A stretch of DNA of 32,269 nucleotides from Candidatus Alkanophaga volatiphilum (lineage in GTDB: Archaea; Halobacteriota; Syntropharchaeia; Alkanophagales; B39-G2): NCBI GenBank assembly GCA_029259545.1, contig JAPHEE010000023.1:1-32269 (forward strand), read 5' to 3'. The notes below the pieces were generated by a model. The model did no database searches. It worked only from the letters and a program-made list of their open reading frames with translations, and was not told the origin of the DNA. Both the position numbers and the translations under genes were made by a program. This document shows positions 24,625-31,898 of the stretch, piece after piece; position 1 is the stretch's first letter; each line of letters starts with the position of its first letter.

Positions 24625-26667
24625 TTAAGCTTCTTGCACTCTGGGCAGCGTGAAGAAGAAGCGGGAGCCCCTGCCGACTTCGCTTTCCGCCCAGACCCGC
24701 CCGCCGTGCGCCTCGACGACGCTCCGCACGACGAAAAGCCCGACCCCTATACCTTGGCGGTGCTTCAGGTAGCCGTTGACATCGCGGCTGCCTGCCTCAT
24801 AGAAAGCCTCGAAGATTTTCGGAAGCTCGTCCTTCGGGATGCCGACGCCGGTGTCGGCGACGCAAAACTCGATATTATCCTCTTTGTCCTCAACCGTTAC
24901 TTTTATCGAGCCATCCTCGTCTGTAAACTTCACAGCGTTTTCAAGCAGACAGTAGAGGGCGTGCACGACCTTTTCGGCATCGCACCTCAACCGTATTTCG
25001 GGCGTCGTCACCTCTAACTGCTGTCCTTGCTTCAGCATGGGTCTGACAGCTTCGACAGCGTCCGTCACGAGCGTCCTGACATCGCACTCTTTAATGTCAA
25101 GACGCAGCCCTTCATCTCTGATCATAGCTACCGTTCGCAAGTCGTTTACGAGCCTTGAAAGCCGTCGTAGTGCCCTTTCGATGCTGAGGAGCCGCCCCTC
25201 CTGCTCAGCGTTCACCGCGCCAGGTGAGCCGTTTAATAGCAGCTCGACGTTGCCCTTGATTATCGTGAGCGGCGTAGCTATTTCGTGCATCGCTACCGTT
25301 ATGAGGTTCGACTTTAGCGCCTCAAGCTCGCGTTCTCGGGCGTAAGCTCGCTTCAGAGACTCGTACGCCTTCTTAAGTTCCTCTTCCAATGCTTTCTTTT
25401 CAGTGACATCTTTAGCGATGACTACGACCGCCTCGCTGTCGTCGGGTCTCAATCTGCTGGGACGGCGCACGCAGCTCGCCGTCGCCTCCATGATGAGCGC
25501 TCTGTCTCTCCCTTTGAATCTTAAGAGGCTTGTGATATCTTCACCCCTTATAGCTTTTAAAAAGACTTCTAACGCTTTTTCGCGGTCTTCTTCAAGTATG
25601 AAATCAAGTATGGACTTCCCTAAAAGATCCTCCTTTGAGTGCCCAGATAACTCTAACGCCCTTTTATTCACTTCCAAGATGCGTCCTGCCTTATCAAGCA
25701 CGATGATAGGTTCGGCGGCGCTTTCAAAGAGCTCTTGATAGCTCATTTTCACCTCCGTCAGCTCCTCAAGGAGCGTCGTCTTTGTGATGGCGTAAGCTGC
25801 TAGATCTGCGAGCGCCGAGAGCAACCGCAGTTCGAACTCGCCGAACTCCTTATATTCGGTGGTTGCGATACTGAGCACGCCGATGACCTCGCCTTGCATC
25901 TTTATGGGCACCGTGAGATACGATTTCAATCCATACTTGTCGATGATTTGCTCTCGCACTTCCTCAGGGAAGTTCCGCGTCCGCAAGTCTCTGGTATAGT
26001 GAACTCTCCCGTCGAGCGCTGTTTTGTCCCTCTGGTCAAACCCAAACTCACCGGGCTTTATGCGGTCGCGCAGCTCCCAATACTCCTTGCCAAAGCCCCT
26101 AACAGCGACGGTAACCAACTCATTTCGTTGCTTATCAAGCAGCCTTATGGAAGCATACTTTATATTCATCGTCTTGCATACCGTATCCAAGATGGCGTCG
26201 AGCGTCTCGTTCAAGCTCGCATCGTTAACCACCCTCTTACTGACATCGTAAAGCGCATCAAGCTTAGCCCCTCGCTCTTCGGCGAGTTCTTCGAGCCGCT
26301 TGTTAAGCGCTTCAAGTCGCTCACTGAGTAACGCCGTTACTGCTGCAACTGTAAGGAAAAGCAAGCTCCTTGAGATATCTAGCAAGAACGCCCCAGACGC
26401 AAATCTATAGACAAAGTGAAAACCGAGCAAGAAAGCGGTAGAGGCGCCCGCAACGCTCACACCCCTCCAGCGCCACCAAACTGCCGCGAGCACGATGGGT
26501 ACGTAGAAAAGATGCGTATGGAACGTCTCTACGTAAAGCATTTTACGGAAGTAATAGGCGGTGCAGCAGCAGAGAACAAACGTCGTGAAAACCACGAACA
26601 CTTTAACTTTGGTCCCCGATGCCCGCTTTCGGACGATTTTTTCCTTCCAGATGTCTTTTAACTTCAA
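24625..26667 (-). CDS. Membrane sensor histidine kinase (GAF-PAS-HisKA-HATPase)
   Basis: This orphan two-component sensor has three or four membrane helices at about 22-115, a short coiled coil at about 115-145, a GAF domain at about 150-300, and a PAS domain at about 308-425. The HisKA domain has the phospho-accepting His461 in AMHEIATPL. The HATPase_c domain has LLENAVKF (N box), DTGVGIP (G1), IFEAFYE and GIGVGLFVV (G2). All catalytic boxes are intact, so it should be an active kinase. No response regulator is adjacent, so its output is unknown. The start is TTG with GAGGTCAT upstream. It is divergent from the transposase fragment. Confidence 0.92.
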   Translation of the reverse strand: MKLKDIWKEKIVRKRASGTKVKVFVVFTTFVLCCCTAYYFRKMLYVETFHTHLFYVPIVLAAVWWRWRGVSVAGASTAFLLGFHFVYRFASGAFLLDISRSLLFLTVAAVTALLSERLEALNKRLEELAEERGAKLDALYDVSKRVVNDASLNETLDAILDTVCKTMNIKYASIRLLDKQRNELVTVAVRGFGKEYWELRDRIKPGEFGFDQRDKTALDGRVHYTRDLRTRNFPEEVREQIIDKYGLKSYLTVPIKMQGEVIGVLSIATTEYKEFGEFELRLLSALADLAAYAITKTTLLEELTEVKMSYQELFESAAEPIIVLDKAGRILEVNKRALELSGHSKEDLLGKSILDFILEEDREKALEVFLKAIRGEDITSLLRFKGRDRALIMEATASCVRRPSRLRPDDSEAVVVIAKDVTEKKALEEELKKAYESLKRAYARERELEALKSNLITVAMHEIATPLTIIKGNVELLLNGSPGAVNAEQEGRLLSIERALRRLSRLVNDLRTVAMIRDEGLRLDIKECDVRTLVTDAVEAVRPMLKQGQQLEVTTPEIRLRCDAEKVVHALYCLLENAVKFTDEDGSIKVTVEDKEDNIEFCVADTGVGIPKDELPKIFEAFYEAGSRDVNGYLKHRQGIGVGLFVVRSVVEAHGGRVWAESEVGRGSRFFFTLPRVQEA

Positions 26668-26714
26668 GCGGATGACCTCATTGTGTTTAGTGCCAGCCTT
26701 GCGCTTAGTTGAAG

Positions 26715-26728
26715 TTGTTTAAATAATT
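26715..26728 (-). promoter_or_regulatory. TATA box of the histidine kinase gene
   Basis: The minus strand reads AATTATTTAAACAA about 50 bases upstream of the TTG start, leaving about 25-30 bases of leader with a ribosome site. Confidence 0.45.
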
Positions 26729-26755
26729 AACTGCAAAAATGGCGGCGATGGAAAA

Positions 26756-26766
26756 CTATTTATGGT
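26756..26766 (+). promoter_or_regulatory. Possible TATA box of the transposase-fragment gene
   Basis: CTATTTATGGT on the plus strand lies about 48 bases before the GTG at 26809, giving a leader of about 22 bases that includes GGAG motifs. The fragment may therefore still be expressed. Confidence 0.4.
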
Positions 26767-26808
26767 CCAAAGGCGACAGAACCGTATTCAGGAGCAGGAG
26801 AGTAGCGG

Positions 26809-27225
26809 GTGGAGGGAGAAAAGCCGAAGTTAGAAAAGTTTTCCTGCCCAAATCCTGAGTGCCCGGATTTCGGGGCTCTTGGCAGGGGCAATTTGGTTTT
26901 ACATGCGCCTTACGGTACGCAGCGCACCTACCTTCTCAGGTGTAAGACCTGTGGCAAGACGTTCTCCGTACTCCGAGGGACTCCTTTCTTCAAGTTGCGG
27001 ACTCCTAAGGACAAAGTTATAAAGGCGTTCTGGCAAATAGCTGAAGGGCGCAGCTTCAGAGAGACCGCTAGGGACCTTGGTGTGAGTGAGGATTCCATCA
27101 CAAGATGGGTGAGGCGAGCTTGTGAGCATGTCGAATTCCTCACGCAGTATTTAGAGGAAATCGGATGGGAGGAGGCTCGAATCACGGCGTTGTGGTTTTA
27201 TATTAAGAGGCGCAAAAAGAGCTAG
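26809..27225 (+). CDS. IS1-type transposase N-terminal fragment (zinc ribbon + HTH)
   Basis: The 138-residue protein matches the first half of IS1-family transposases. It has a zinc ribbon with Cys13, Cys18, Cys45 and Cys48 (with [20 protein letters not shown]) and a helix-turn-helix at about 80-105 ([20 protein letters not shown]). It stops right where the DDE catalytic domain should begin. The closing [14 protein letters not shown] resembles the DELWSFVKKK-like start of that domain but lacks the first acidic residue. No catalytic remainder follows, because the pcm gene overlaps the stop by 4 bases. It is either a dead remnant or a retained DNA-binding protein. The GTG start has GGAG sites and a TATA-like box upstream. 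Confidence 0.72.
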   Translation: MEGEKPKLEKFSCPNPECPDFGALGRGNLVLHAPYGTQRTYLLRCKTCGKTFSVLRGTPFFKLRTPKDKVIKAFWQIAEGRSFRETARDLGVSEDSITRWVRRACEHVEFLTQYLEEIGWEEARITALWFYIKRRKKS

Positions 27226-27884
27226 GGTTCAGAGAAGCCGTACCTCCCGATGAGCGGGACGAAGACGACGCTGCACTTCCGGTGCATGACCACGCCGTCT
27301 TTTTTCTCCACGAGGTAGAGTTCCTGCGAATGCCTACCTATGGGGATGACCATCTTGCCGCCAGATTTTAGCTGCTCTAAAAGCGGTGGCGGGACGTCGG
27401 GGGCGGCGCACGTCACGTTTATCTTATCGTAGGGCGCCGCAGGGGGGTATCCGAGCGTGCCGTCGCCGACGATGACCGTGACGTTCCTGTAGCCTGCCCG
27501 CTCTAAGTTCCGGCGGGCGGTCTCCGCCAGCTTTTCTATTCGCTCTATGGTGTAAACATGTCCGGACTCGCCGACGAGTTCCGCGATGACCGCCGCATGA
27601 TAGCCGGAGCCAGCGCCGATTTCCAAGACCTTCTCGCCTCTCTTCAAGTCGAGCAGGTCACACATCATCGCTACCATGTGCGGCGCACTTATCGTTTGTT
27701 CCTCGCCGATCGGCAACGGATAATCAGCATAAGCTTTATCACGAAGGTGCTCGGGCACGAACAAGTGACGGGGAACCTTCTCCATAGCCCTTAGAACGTC
27801 ATCACTTACTCCGTACAAGCGTAACAATCTGACCATGTTCTTCCTTTCTTCTTCAAACCTATCTTCGTTCATCATCACAAACAT
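27222..27884 (-). CDS. pcm: Protein-L-isoaspartate O-methyltransferase
   Basis: Pcm repairs isoaspartyl damage in ageing proteins by SAM-dependent methylation, useful in thermophiles. It has [12 protein letters not shown] at the N-terminus, VPRHLFVPE, the substrate loop [17 protein letters not shown], and SAM motif [20 protein letters not shown] (about 84-102). The C-terminal motif LVEKKDGVV closes it. At up to 220 residues it is full length. ATG codons at 27884, 27875 and 27872 are all possible and none has a ribosome site. The first lies only 6 bases after the 3' end of tRNA-Val, so the gene probably shares the tRNA transcript. Confidence 0.95.
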   Translation of the reverse strand: MFVMMNEDRFEEERKNMVRLLRLYGVSDDVLRAMEKVPRHLFVPEHLRDKAYADYPLPIGEEQTISAPHMVAMMCDLLDLKRGEKVLEIGAGSGYHAAVIAELVGESGHVYTIERIEKLAETARRNLERAGYRNVTVIVGDGTLGYPPAAPYDKINVTCAAPDVPPPLLEQLKSGGKMVIPIGRHSQELYLVEKKDGVVMHRKCSVVFVPLIGRYGFSEP

Positions 27885-27890
27885 GAGGAA

Positions 27891-27964
27891 TGGGCCCGAT
27901 GCGATTCGAACGCATGACCTCCGCCGTGTGAGGGCGGCGTCATAACCACCTAGACCACGGGCCC
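27891..27964 (-). tRNA. tRNA-Val (anticodon CAC)
   Basis: A 74-base cloverleaf is readable on the minus strand. The acceptor stem is GGGCCCG/CGGGCCC and the D arm closes GTC/GAC. The anticodon stem CCGCC/GGCGG holds the loop CTCACAC (anticodon CAC, reading GUG). The T arm ATGCG/CGCAT has loop TTCGAAT, and the discriminator is A. There is no intron and CCA is not encoded. Confidence 0.96.
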
Positions 27965-27988
27965 TCTACAAGATAGTTCCTCCGAAGC

Positions 27989-28000
27989 CTTAAAAATTTT
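27989..28000 (-). promoter_or_regulatory. TATA box of tRNA-Val
   Basis: AAAATTTTTAAG on the minus strand lies about 25-31 bases upstream of the mature tRNA 5' end, the position expected for its promoter. Confidence 0.5.
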
Positions 28001-28012
28001 CAGCCGCGACGG

Positions 28013-28022
28013 TCAAAAAAAG
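28013..28022 (-). terminator. T-run terminator after the TRASH-like gene
   Basis: Seven consecutive T (minus strand, 28015-28021) follow the stop of the zinc protein gene within 11 bases, a typical archaeal oligo-T terminator. Confidence 0.5.
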
Positions 28023-28025
28023 AGG

Positions 28026-28310
28026 TTATTGGGTGGTATCTTCGAGCGTGCCGTACGAGGAGCCCTTGCCGCTGTTTATGATTTCCATCCTCTTATTCAC
28101 TTCATCCTCCGGCAGCGCGCTCTCCTCACCGACCCTCGGCTTCTTCAGCTTCGCTATGCCTATTTCGAAAGCCCTCTGGCACCCGTGCGAGCAGAAGTAG
28201 TGCTTCTTGCCGTCGGGCGTTACCGTGACGTAGGGCTCGTGGGGAATCTCAAGATACCCCTCCAGCTCCTTCCCCTCATCGTCATATCCGCAGACCTCGC
28301 ACTTCACCAT
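28026..28310 (-). CDS. Small TRASH/YHS-like zinc-binding protein
   Basis: The 94-residue protein has Cys4 and Cys7 (MVKCEVCGYDD), then Cys40 and Cys44 in YFCSHGCQRAFE, a treble-clef pattern like TRASH domains of archaeal metal sensors and chaperones. The second half is charged and probably flexible, with no DNA-binding domain. It could handle or sense a metal, but the role is unknown. The ATG at 28310 has GGTGAGG just upstream; a GTG four codons earlier is the alternative. It follows rqcH by 78 bases on the same strand and ends at a T-run. Confidence 0.68.
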   Translation of the reverse strand: MVKCEVCGYDDEGKELEGYLEIPHEPYVTVTPDGKKHYFCSHGCQRAFEIGIAKLKKPRVGEESALPEDEVNKRMEIINSGKGSSYGTLEDTTQ

Positions 28311-28388
28311 CCACCTCACCACGACTTACCTTCCAAGTCATACTATTTAAGCCTTACCCCCCGCCGCCTCGAAACGGTCACGAGCGAT

Positions 28389-30458
28389 TCACGCCCCCTC
28401 ACCCCTCGCACCCGCAGGCGGCACGATCCTCGCCCTGCCGGGCGGCAGCACCTTCGCTATCTCGTCGGGCGATGCGATCTGCCGCACGAGCCGCTTTTCG
28501 ACATCGCTCACCTTCTCCATGAAAACGTCGAAAATTCTCTTCGAGAGCTCCGTCCTCTCCACGTCGCCGGGTTCTATCTCCACGCAATATTTAGCACGCT
28601 GCCGCACGGCTTGCGGCGGACCTGCGATAAGCCGCGTCTCCTCGTTGATTTCGAGACCGATGCAAAGGCGTAGCGGCACTTTGAAGTAGCGGCGCTGCCC
28701 TCTGACGATGAAGCTGCCCTTTTTGATGTACTCCCCGCTCTCCGGCGTTTTGCTCACCTGCGTAGCGGCGACGCAGTAACAGTCGGCTTCTGCGAAGCCG
28801 TGCTTCCACATCGAGGAGTACGCAGCGGCGAACTGTGCAGCTTCGTGCAGTGAGCGTTCCGGCACCTCTCGCCCCCCGGTTTTAAGAATCACAACAGGCG
28901 CGCCTGGCGTTTCAGTATGGAAGAAGAGATCTGTGCTTTCCATGTGCTTCTTCACCAGCTCTTCGTTCGTCGTGGCGTCCTTGCCGCCGACGCACAAAAA
29001 GCCGTCCGACGTTTCGAACCACCGGTAACGCTCGTACCAGCGCTCCCGGCGTTTGATGCGGCGTTGCGGGTAAAGCTCAGCTGCTTTCGCTTCGAAAAGC
29101 TCCCGCTCAAGCTCCTCCTCAAGATGCTCTATTTTCATGCGAACTTCTTGAATCGCTTTTTTGACGCCCTCTTTTTTCCTTCTTAGCGCCTTCGCCTCCT
29201 CATAATACCGCTGAGCGCTCCTCTGCACGATTTTTTGAACTTGTGGCGGCGTCAGCTCCCCTTTTAAGAAGGCATCGAGAAACTCGCCAAGCTCGAGTTC
29301 GAAGTCGAAGTCGAGGGTGGGCAGCTGCAATACGGCACGCCTTGCCTTTTTGTTGATTTCTAATTTTTGCGATGCGTCTCCTCCTGTGGCGGTGAGCGCA
29401 GCCTCTACTTCTGCATAGTGCGTGTACAGCGCCTCCGCCTTCTCGACGCACGCCGCCTCCTTCTCCTCAAGCTTTTCCAACGCTTGCTCCTGTTCCTTCA
29501 AAATTCTCCGATACTTTTCCAGCTTTTCGTTCTTCAACTCTTTAAGCTCTTCTTTTACGGCTTCCACTGTCGTCGTGGTGAAGAATTCGTCGAGTGCCTC
29601 GTTAAAGCTGTCAAATGCTATTCTGTTGCGACGCTCGTAAATTTTCAGCTCGAAAGGGAGCACGTCATCGTATTTCTTCTCTGGGGCGGCGTCCATCGCC
29701 TCTGCGCCGTCTGCTGCGGCGAGGACGATATGCGGCTTCAGCTCTCCACGGAAGAGCGGCGAGAAAAGCTCTTTAATGGCGGCGTGTAGCTTTTTGATCT
29801 GCGTGTCGTCAAGGCTTGCGGCGACCTCGTCTTTTTCAACGCCCGCCCGCAAGCAAATCTCTTCTGCGAAGAGCCCGCCGAGGTTGAGCTGCGTGGCGAG
29901 TGTCCTGACGACGTCCTTCTTCGACGCCTTGAAGATTTCTTTTAGCGTTTTCTCGTCGATGTTCAACGGACTCGGTTTCGGCGGAGGAAATTCATAATGC
30001 TCGCCCCGCTTGAGCGCTCGTGCCGAGAACTCGACAGTCTTCAGCGGTAGGAGTATGCGACCGTCTTCGTCAAGAAGCACGACATTCCCTCTAGGCAAAA
30101 GCTCCGCCACGAGTGTCAGCGTCCTTCTCTCACCATCAATCCAAGTTTCAACGTCAATGAGAACTACCCTGTCGAAGTCATGCTGGCGAATCGCCGAGAT
30201 GCGACCGCCGCCGATGTGCTTACGTAGGAACATTGCGAAGTTCGACGGGAACTTCGGCGAGGGCTTTGGATACTTCGTGAGGTGGATGCGTCTGCCAGCC
30301 TCGATGATCAAGTCTAATGAGCCTTTCTCCCTGTGACGGAGGCGAAGCCGGATCTCAGTGGGACCGTGCTGGTACGCCTTTTCTATCTTCGCACCTTTGA
30401 GCCACTGGAGCTCGCCGACCACCGCTGCGACGTCAGCACTGCTCATCCCTTGTTTCAT
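28389..30458 (-). CDS. rqcH: Ribosome rescue protein RqcH (NEMF/Rqc2/NFACT family)
   Basis: RqcH binds obstructed large ribosomal subunits and, in the family, recruits tRNA to add C-terminal tails to stalled peptides. The NFACT-N domain starts at residue 1 (MSSADVAAVVGELQWLKGAKI). Helix-hairpin and coiled-coil parts cover about 290-470, rich in Glu/Lys. The NFACT-R domain begins at about 480 (SSDGFLCVGGKDATTNEELVKKHM, then DLFFHTETPGAPVVIL). At 689 residues it is full length. The start codon lies 7 bases after GGAGGAGGT, which is the edge of the tnpB element. The tnpB stop overlaps the start (ATGA). Gene and mobile element are thus directly joined. Confidence 0.94.
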   Translation of the reverse strand: MKQGMSSADVAAVVGELQWLKGAKIEKAYQHGPTEIRLRLRHREKGSLDLIIEAGRRIHLTKYPKPSPKFPSNFAMFLRKHIGGGRISAIRQHDFDRVVLIDVETWIDGERRTLTLVAELLPRGNVVLLDEDGRILLPLKTVEFSARALKRGEHYEFPPPKPSPLNIDEKTLKEIFKASKKDVVRTLATQLNLGGLFAEEICLRAGVEKDEVAASLDDTQIKKLHAAIKELFSPLFRGELKPHIVLAAADGAEAMDAAPEKKYDDVLPFELKIYERRNRIAFDSFNEALDEFFTTTTVEAVKEELKELKNEKLEKYRRILKEQEQALEKLEEKEAACVEKAEALYTHYAEVEAALTATGGDASQKLEINKKARRAVLQLPTLDFDFELELGEFLDAFLKGELTPPQVQKIVQRSAQRYYEEAKALRRKKEGVKKAIQEVRMKIEHLEEELERELFEAKAAELYPQRRIKRRERWYERYRWFETSDGFLCVGGKDATTNEELVKKHMESTDLFFHTETPGAPVVILKTGGREVPERSLHEAAQFAAAYSSMWKHGFAEADCYCVAATQVSKTPESGEYIKKGSFIVRGQRRYFKVPLRLCIGLEINEETRLIAGPPQAVRQRAKYCVEIEPGDVERTELSKRIFDVFMEKVSDVEKRLVRQIASPDEIAKVLPPGRARIVPPAGARGEGA

Positions 30459-31559
30459 GTTCGTGACCTCCTCCCCCGACTAGGGGGCTTCCACGTGAAG
30501 CTGGGGAGGTTGGGGAGTGTGCAGGATGAACCTGCGCTCCCCGCCGGGCGGGTCACGACAGCCCCTGCCCAGAGCATATAGCCTTGGGCTCGCTTCAGTA
30601 TATTTTTAGCTCCGTTTACATCTGCATTAATCTGGTATCCACAGTCTAAGCAGATGAAAAGTCCCTGAGAAGGTCTTCTCGTGTTCATCGAGCCACACCT
30701 AGAACACTGCTTCGATGTGTTGTATTCTGGAATCTCTACGACTGCAATCCCTCTCTCCAATGCCTTATTGATGTATTCCTTCAAGCGGTAGAAAGGCATC
30801 GAATTAACTTTCCTGTTGACTTTTCTTCCCCTGTTGTTCTTCCTAACTCCATTCAAATTACCTATGGCGATTATTGCGTTGTGCTTCTCAGCCTCATCAA
30901 CGATGTCCTTAGCAATCTTGTGAAGCTCATCACTCACAATTCTCTTTTCTTTGTCTCCTATCTTCTTTATCGCCAGTGTTTTCTTCTCCTTTCCAAGCTT
31001 TCTCCTTAACCAGAAATACTTCCCCCTTACTTCTCTAACTCTCTTGCCATAGAACTTTGGTTTGCTGCGGTGGAGTGCCACCGACACCCCCACCCAGCGA
31101 GCTCCCACATCAATGGCAATGATGGATGAGTATTCTTTTCTTAGTTCAACTTTCTTTTTAGCTGTGACGTGCAAGAAAAATTCTCCATGCTTTCTAACAA
31201 GCTTAGAACCACAAATCTCCCATTCTTCAAAGTTGAAGGGCTGATGGGCTAATGCGACCTTAATACCACCTCTTACACCATAAATGGGAATTCTTGCCCA
31301 GTATTTTGTGAGCTTATTGTTTGTTTTCCGAATGTCCATCAAATCCTTTCGGATTACAAGCGGATATTCTCTGTTAGGATCAATCTTCCGATAAGTTCTC
31401 TTTCCTTGCTGTTTCGTTGCGGAATAAACACCTTTATCTTCTCCTGTCTTCAAGTAGTGTTGGAAGTTGTCGTATTCTCGATTAAGTAGCTCAAGCTTCC
31501 GCTTTGTCAGACCAATGAGCTTACACTTGATTGTCTTTTGCTATCTCCGTTTCCATCAT
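30455..31559 (-). CDS. tnpB: TnpB (OrfB) RNA-guided nuclease with frameshifted N-terminus
   Basis: The intact frame from 31453 (TTG) gives 332 residues. RuvC-I is AIDVGARWVG (Asp115), the zinc ribbon is CSRCG...CLDCG (250-271) and RuvC-III is INADVNGAKN (Asp278). RuvC-II reads AIIAIGNLNG, with glycine (198) where the catalytic Glu normally stands. A Glu in IPEYNTSKQC (243) lies 45 residues later, as in the rearranged sites of Fanzor-like proteins. The homologous N-terminus extends upstream to about 31542. A good ATGATG with TATA box at 31559 (METEIAK) is one base out of frame, at the A4 run 31536-31539. So it is a broken gene, a sequencing error, or a shifted start. The tail after KNILKR is read-through of omega-RNA sequence. 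Confidence 0.85.
30466..30590 (-). ncRNA. Predicted omega-RNA (reRNA) overlapping the tnpB 3' end
   Basis: In TnpB systems the guide scaffold is made from the 3' end of the element. Here the minus strand has a long hairpin, GGGGAG...GCAGG-loop-CCTGC...CTCCCC (30512-30542), and a terminal hairpin (30473-30487). The guide would be the flanking DNA, meaning the first codons of rqcH. The internal hairpin region is copied in the leader at 22.2 kb. The 5' limit is a guess. Confidence 0.55.
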
Positions 31560-31574
31560 TTTTACACTAGCTTC

Positions 31575-31586
31575 AAAGTATAAATT
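31575..31586 (-). promoter_or_regulatory. TATA box of tnpB
   Basis: AATTTATACTTT on the minus strand lies about 21-25 bases before ATGATG (31559/31556). This would give a nearly leaderless transcript and supports that ATG as the original tnpB start. Confidence 0.5.
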
Positions 31587-31622
31587 AACTACCTCCTACC
31601 AGCCCCTCCCGCCTCCCCTCAT

Positions 31623-31641
31623 CCCCGCTTTAAAAGCGAGG
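31623..31641 (-). repeat. Hairpin at the left side of the tnpB element
   Basis: CCTCGCTT and AAGCGGGG pair (8 bp with one G-T) around a 3-base loop on the minus strand, flanked by GAAAG before and ATGAGGGG after. It resembles an IS605-type end hairpin. It could be the left end, or a right end left by a second element, or the terminator of cooC. Confidence 0.45.
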
Positions 31642-31650
31642 CTTTCTTAG

Positions 31651-31898
31651 CTTTTGTAAAAATTTCAAGAAATGCCGTAGCAGTTAGGGTAACTAACTAA
31701 TGGCGACGCTCACCGGCACACTGAGGTCGGTTTACTTCGGGTCAGAGCCGCAGTAGCGTTCTTGCAGATGTTCTCAAGCCTCACAACGTCAATGTCCCTC
31801 ATAGCCCTAAAAAAGCCGTTGAACGAAGAGCAGGACGATACGCTGCCAAATTTCGCCTGCGTATGGAGAAGGATCATTCGCCAACCGTCTGTACTTCA
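31651..31898. other. Intergenic region between tnpB element and cooC
   Basis: No gene is supported between the left-end hairpin and the cooC stop. Short frames on the plus strand here have no family motifs and run antisense into cooC. Together with the tnpB promoter region, about 340 bases (31560-31898) hold no gene; apart from the TATA box and hairpin nothing is recognised. Confidence 0.5.

Larger units (their letters stand above)
30458..31650 (-). mobile_element. IS1341-type (IS200/IS605 superfamily, TnpB-only) element
   Basis: The element contains a tnpB gene and no tnpA. Its right end is a CCCCC-TAGTC-GGGGG hairpin (30473-30487), followed by AGGAGGTCAC, a typical IS605-like right-end layout. 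The left side is marked by a hairpin at 31623-31641. Exact ends and the insertion motif cannot be set without an empty site or other copies. With no TnpA it would need a transposase from another copy. The right end abuts rqcH; the left side faces the end of cooC. Confidence 0.7.

Noticed and set aside
30455-30590. The C-terminal 40 residues of TnpB as a real protein domain
   Set aside because: The region encodes the omega-RNA hairpins and shows no family domain after the last RuvC motif; it is best seen as read-through.
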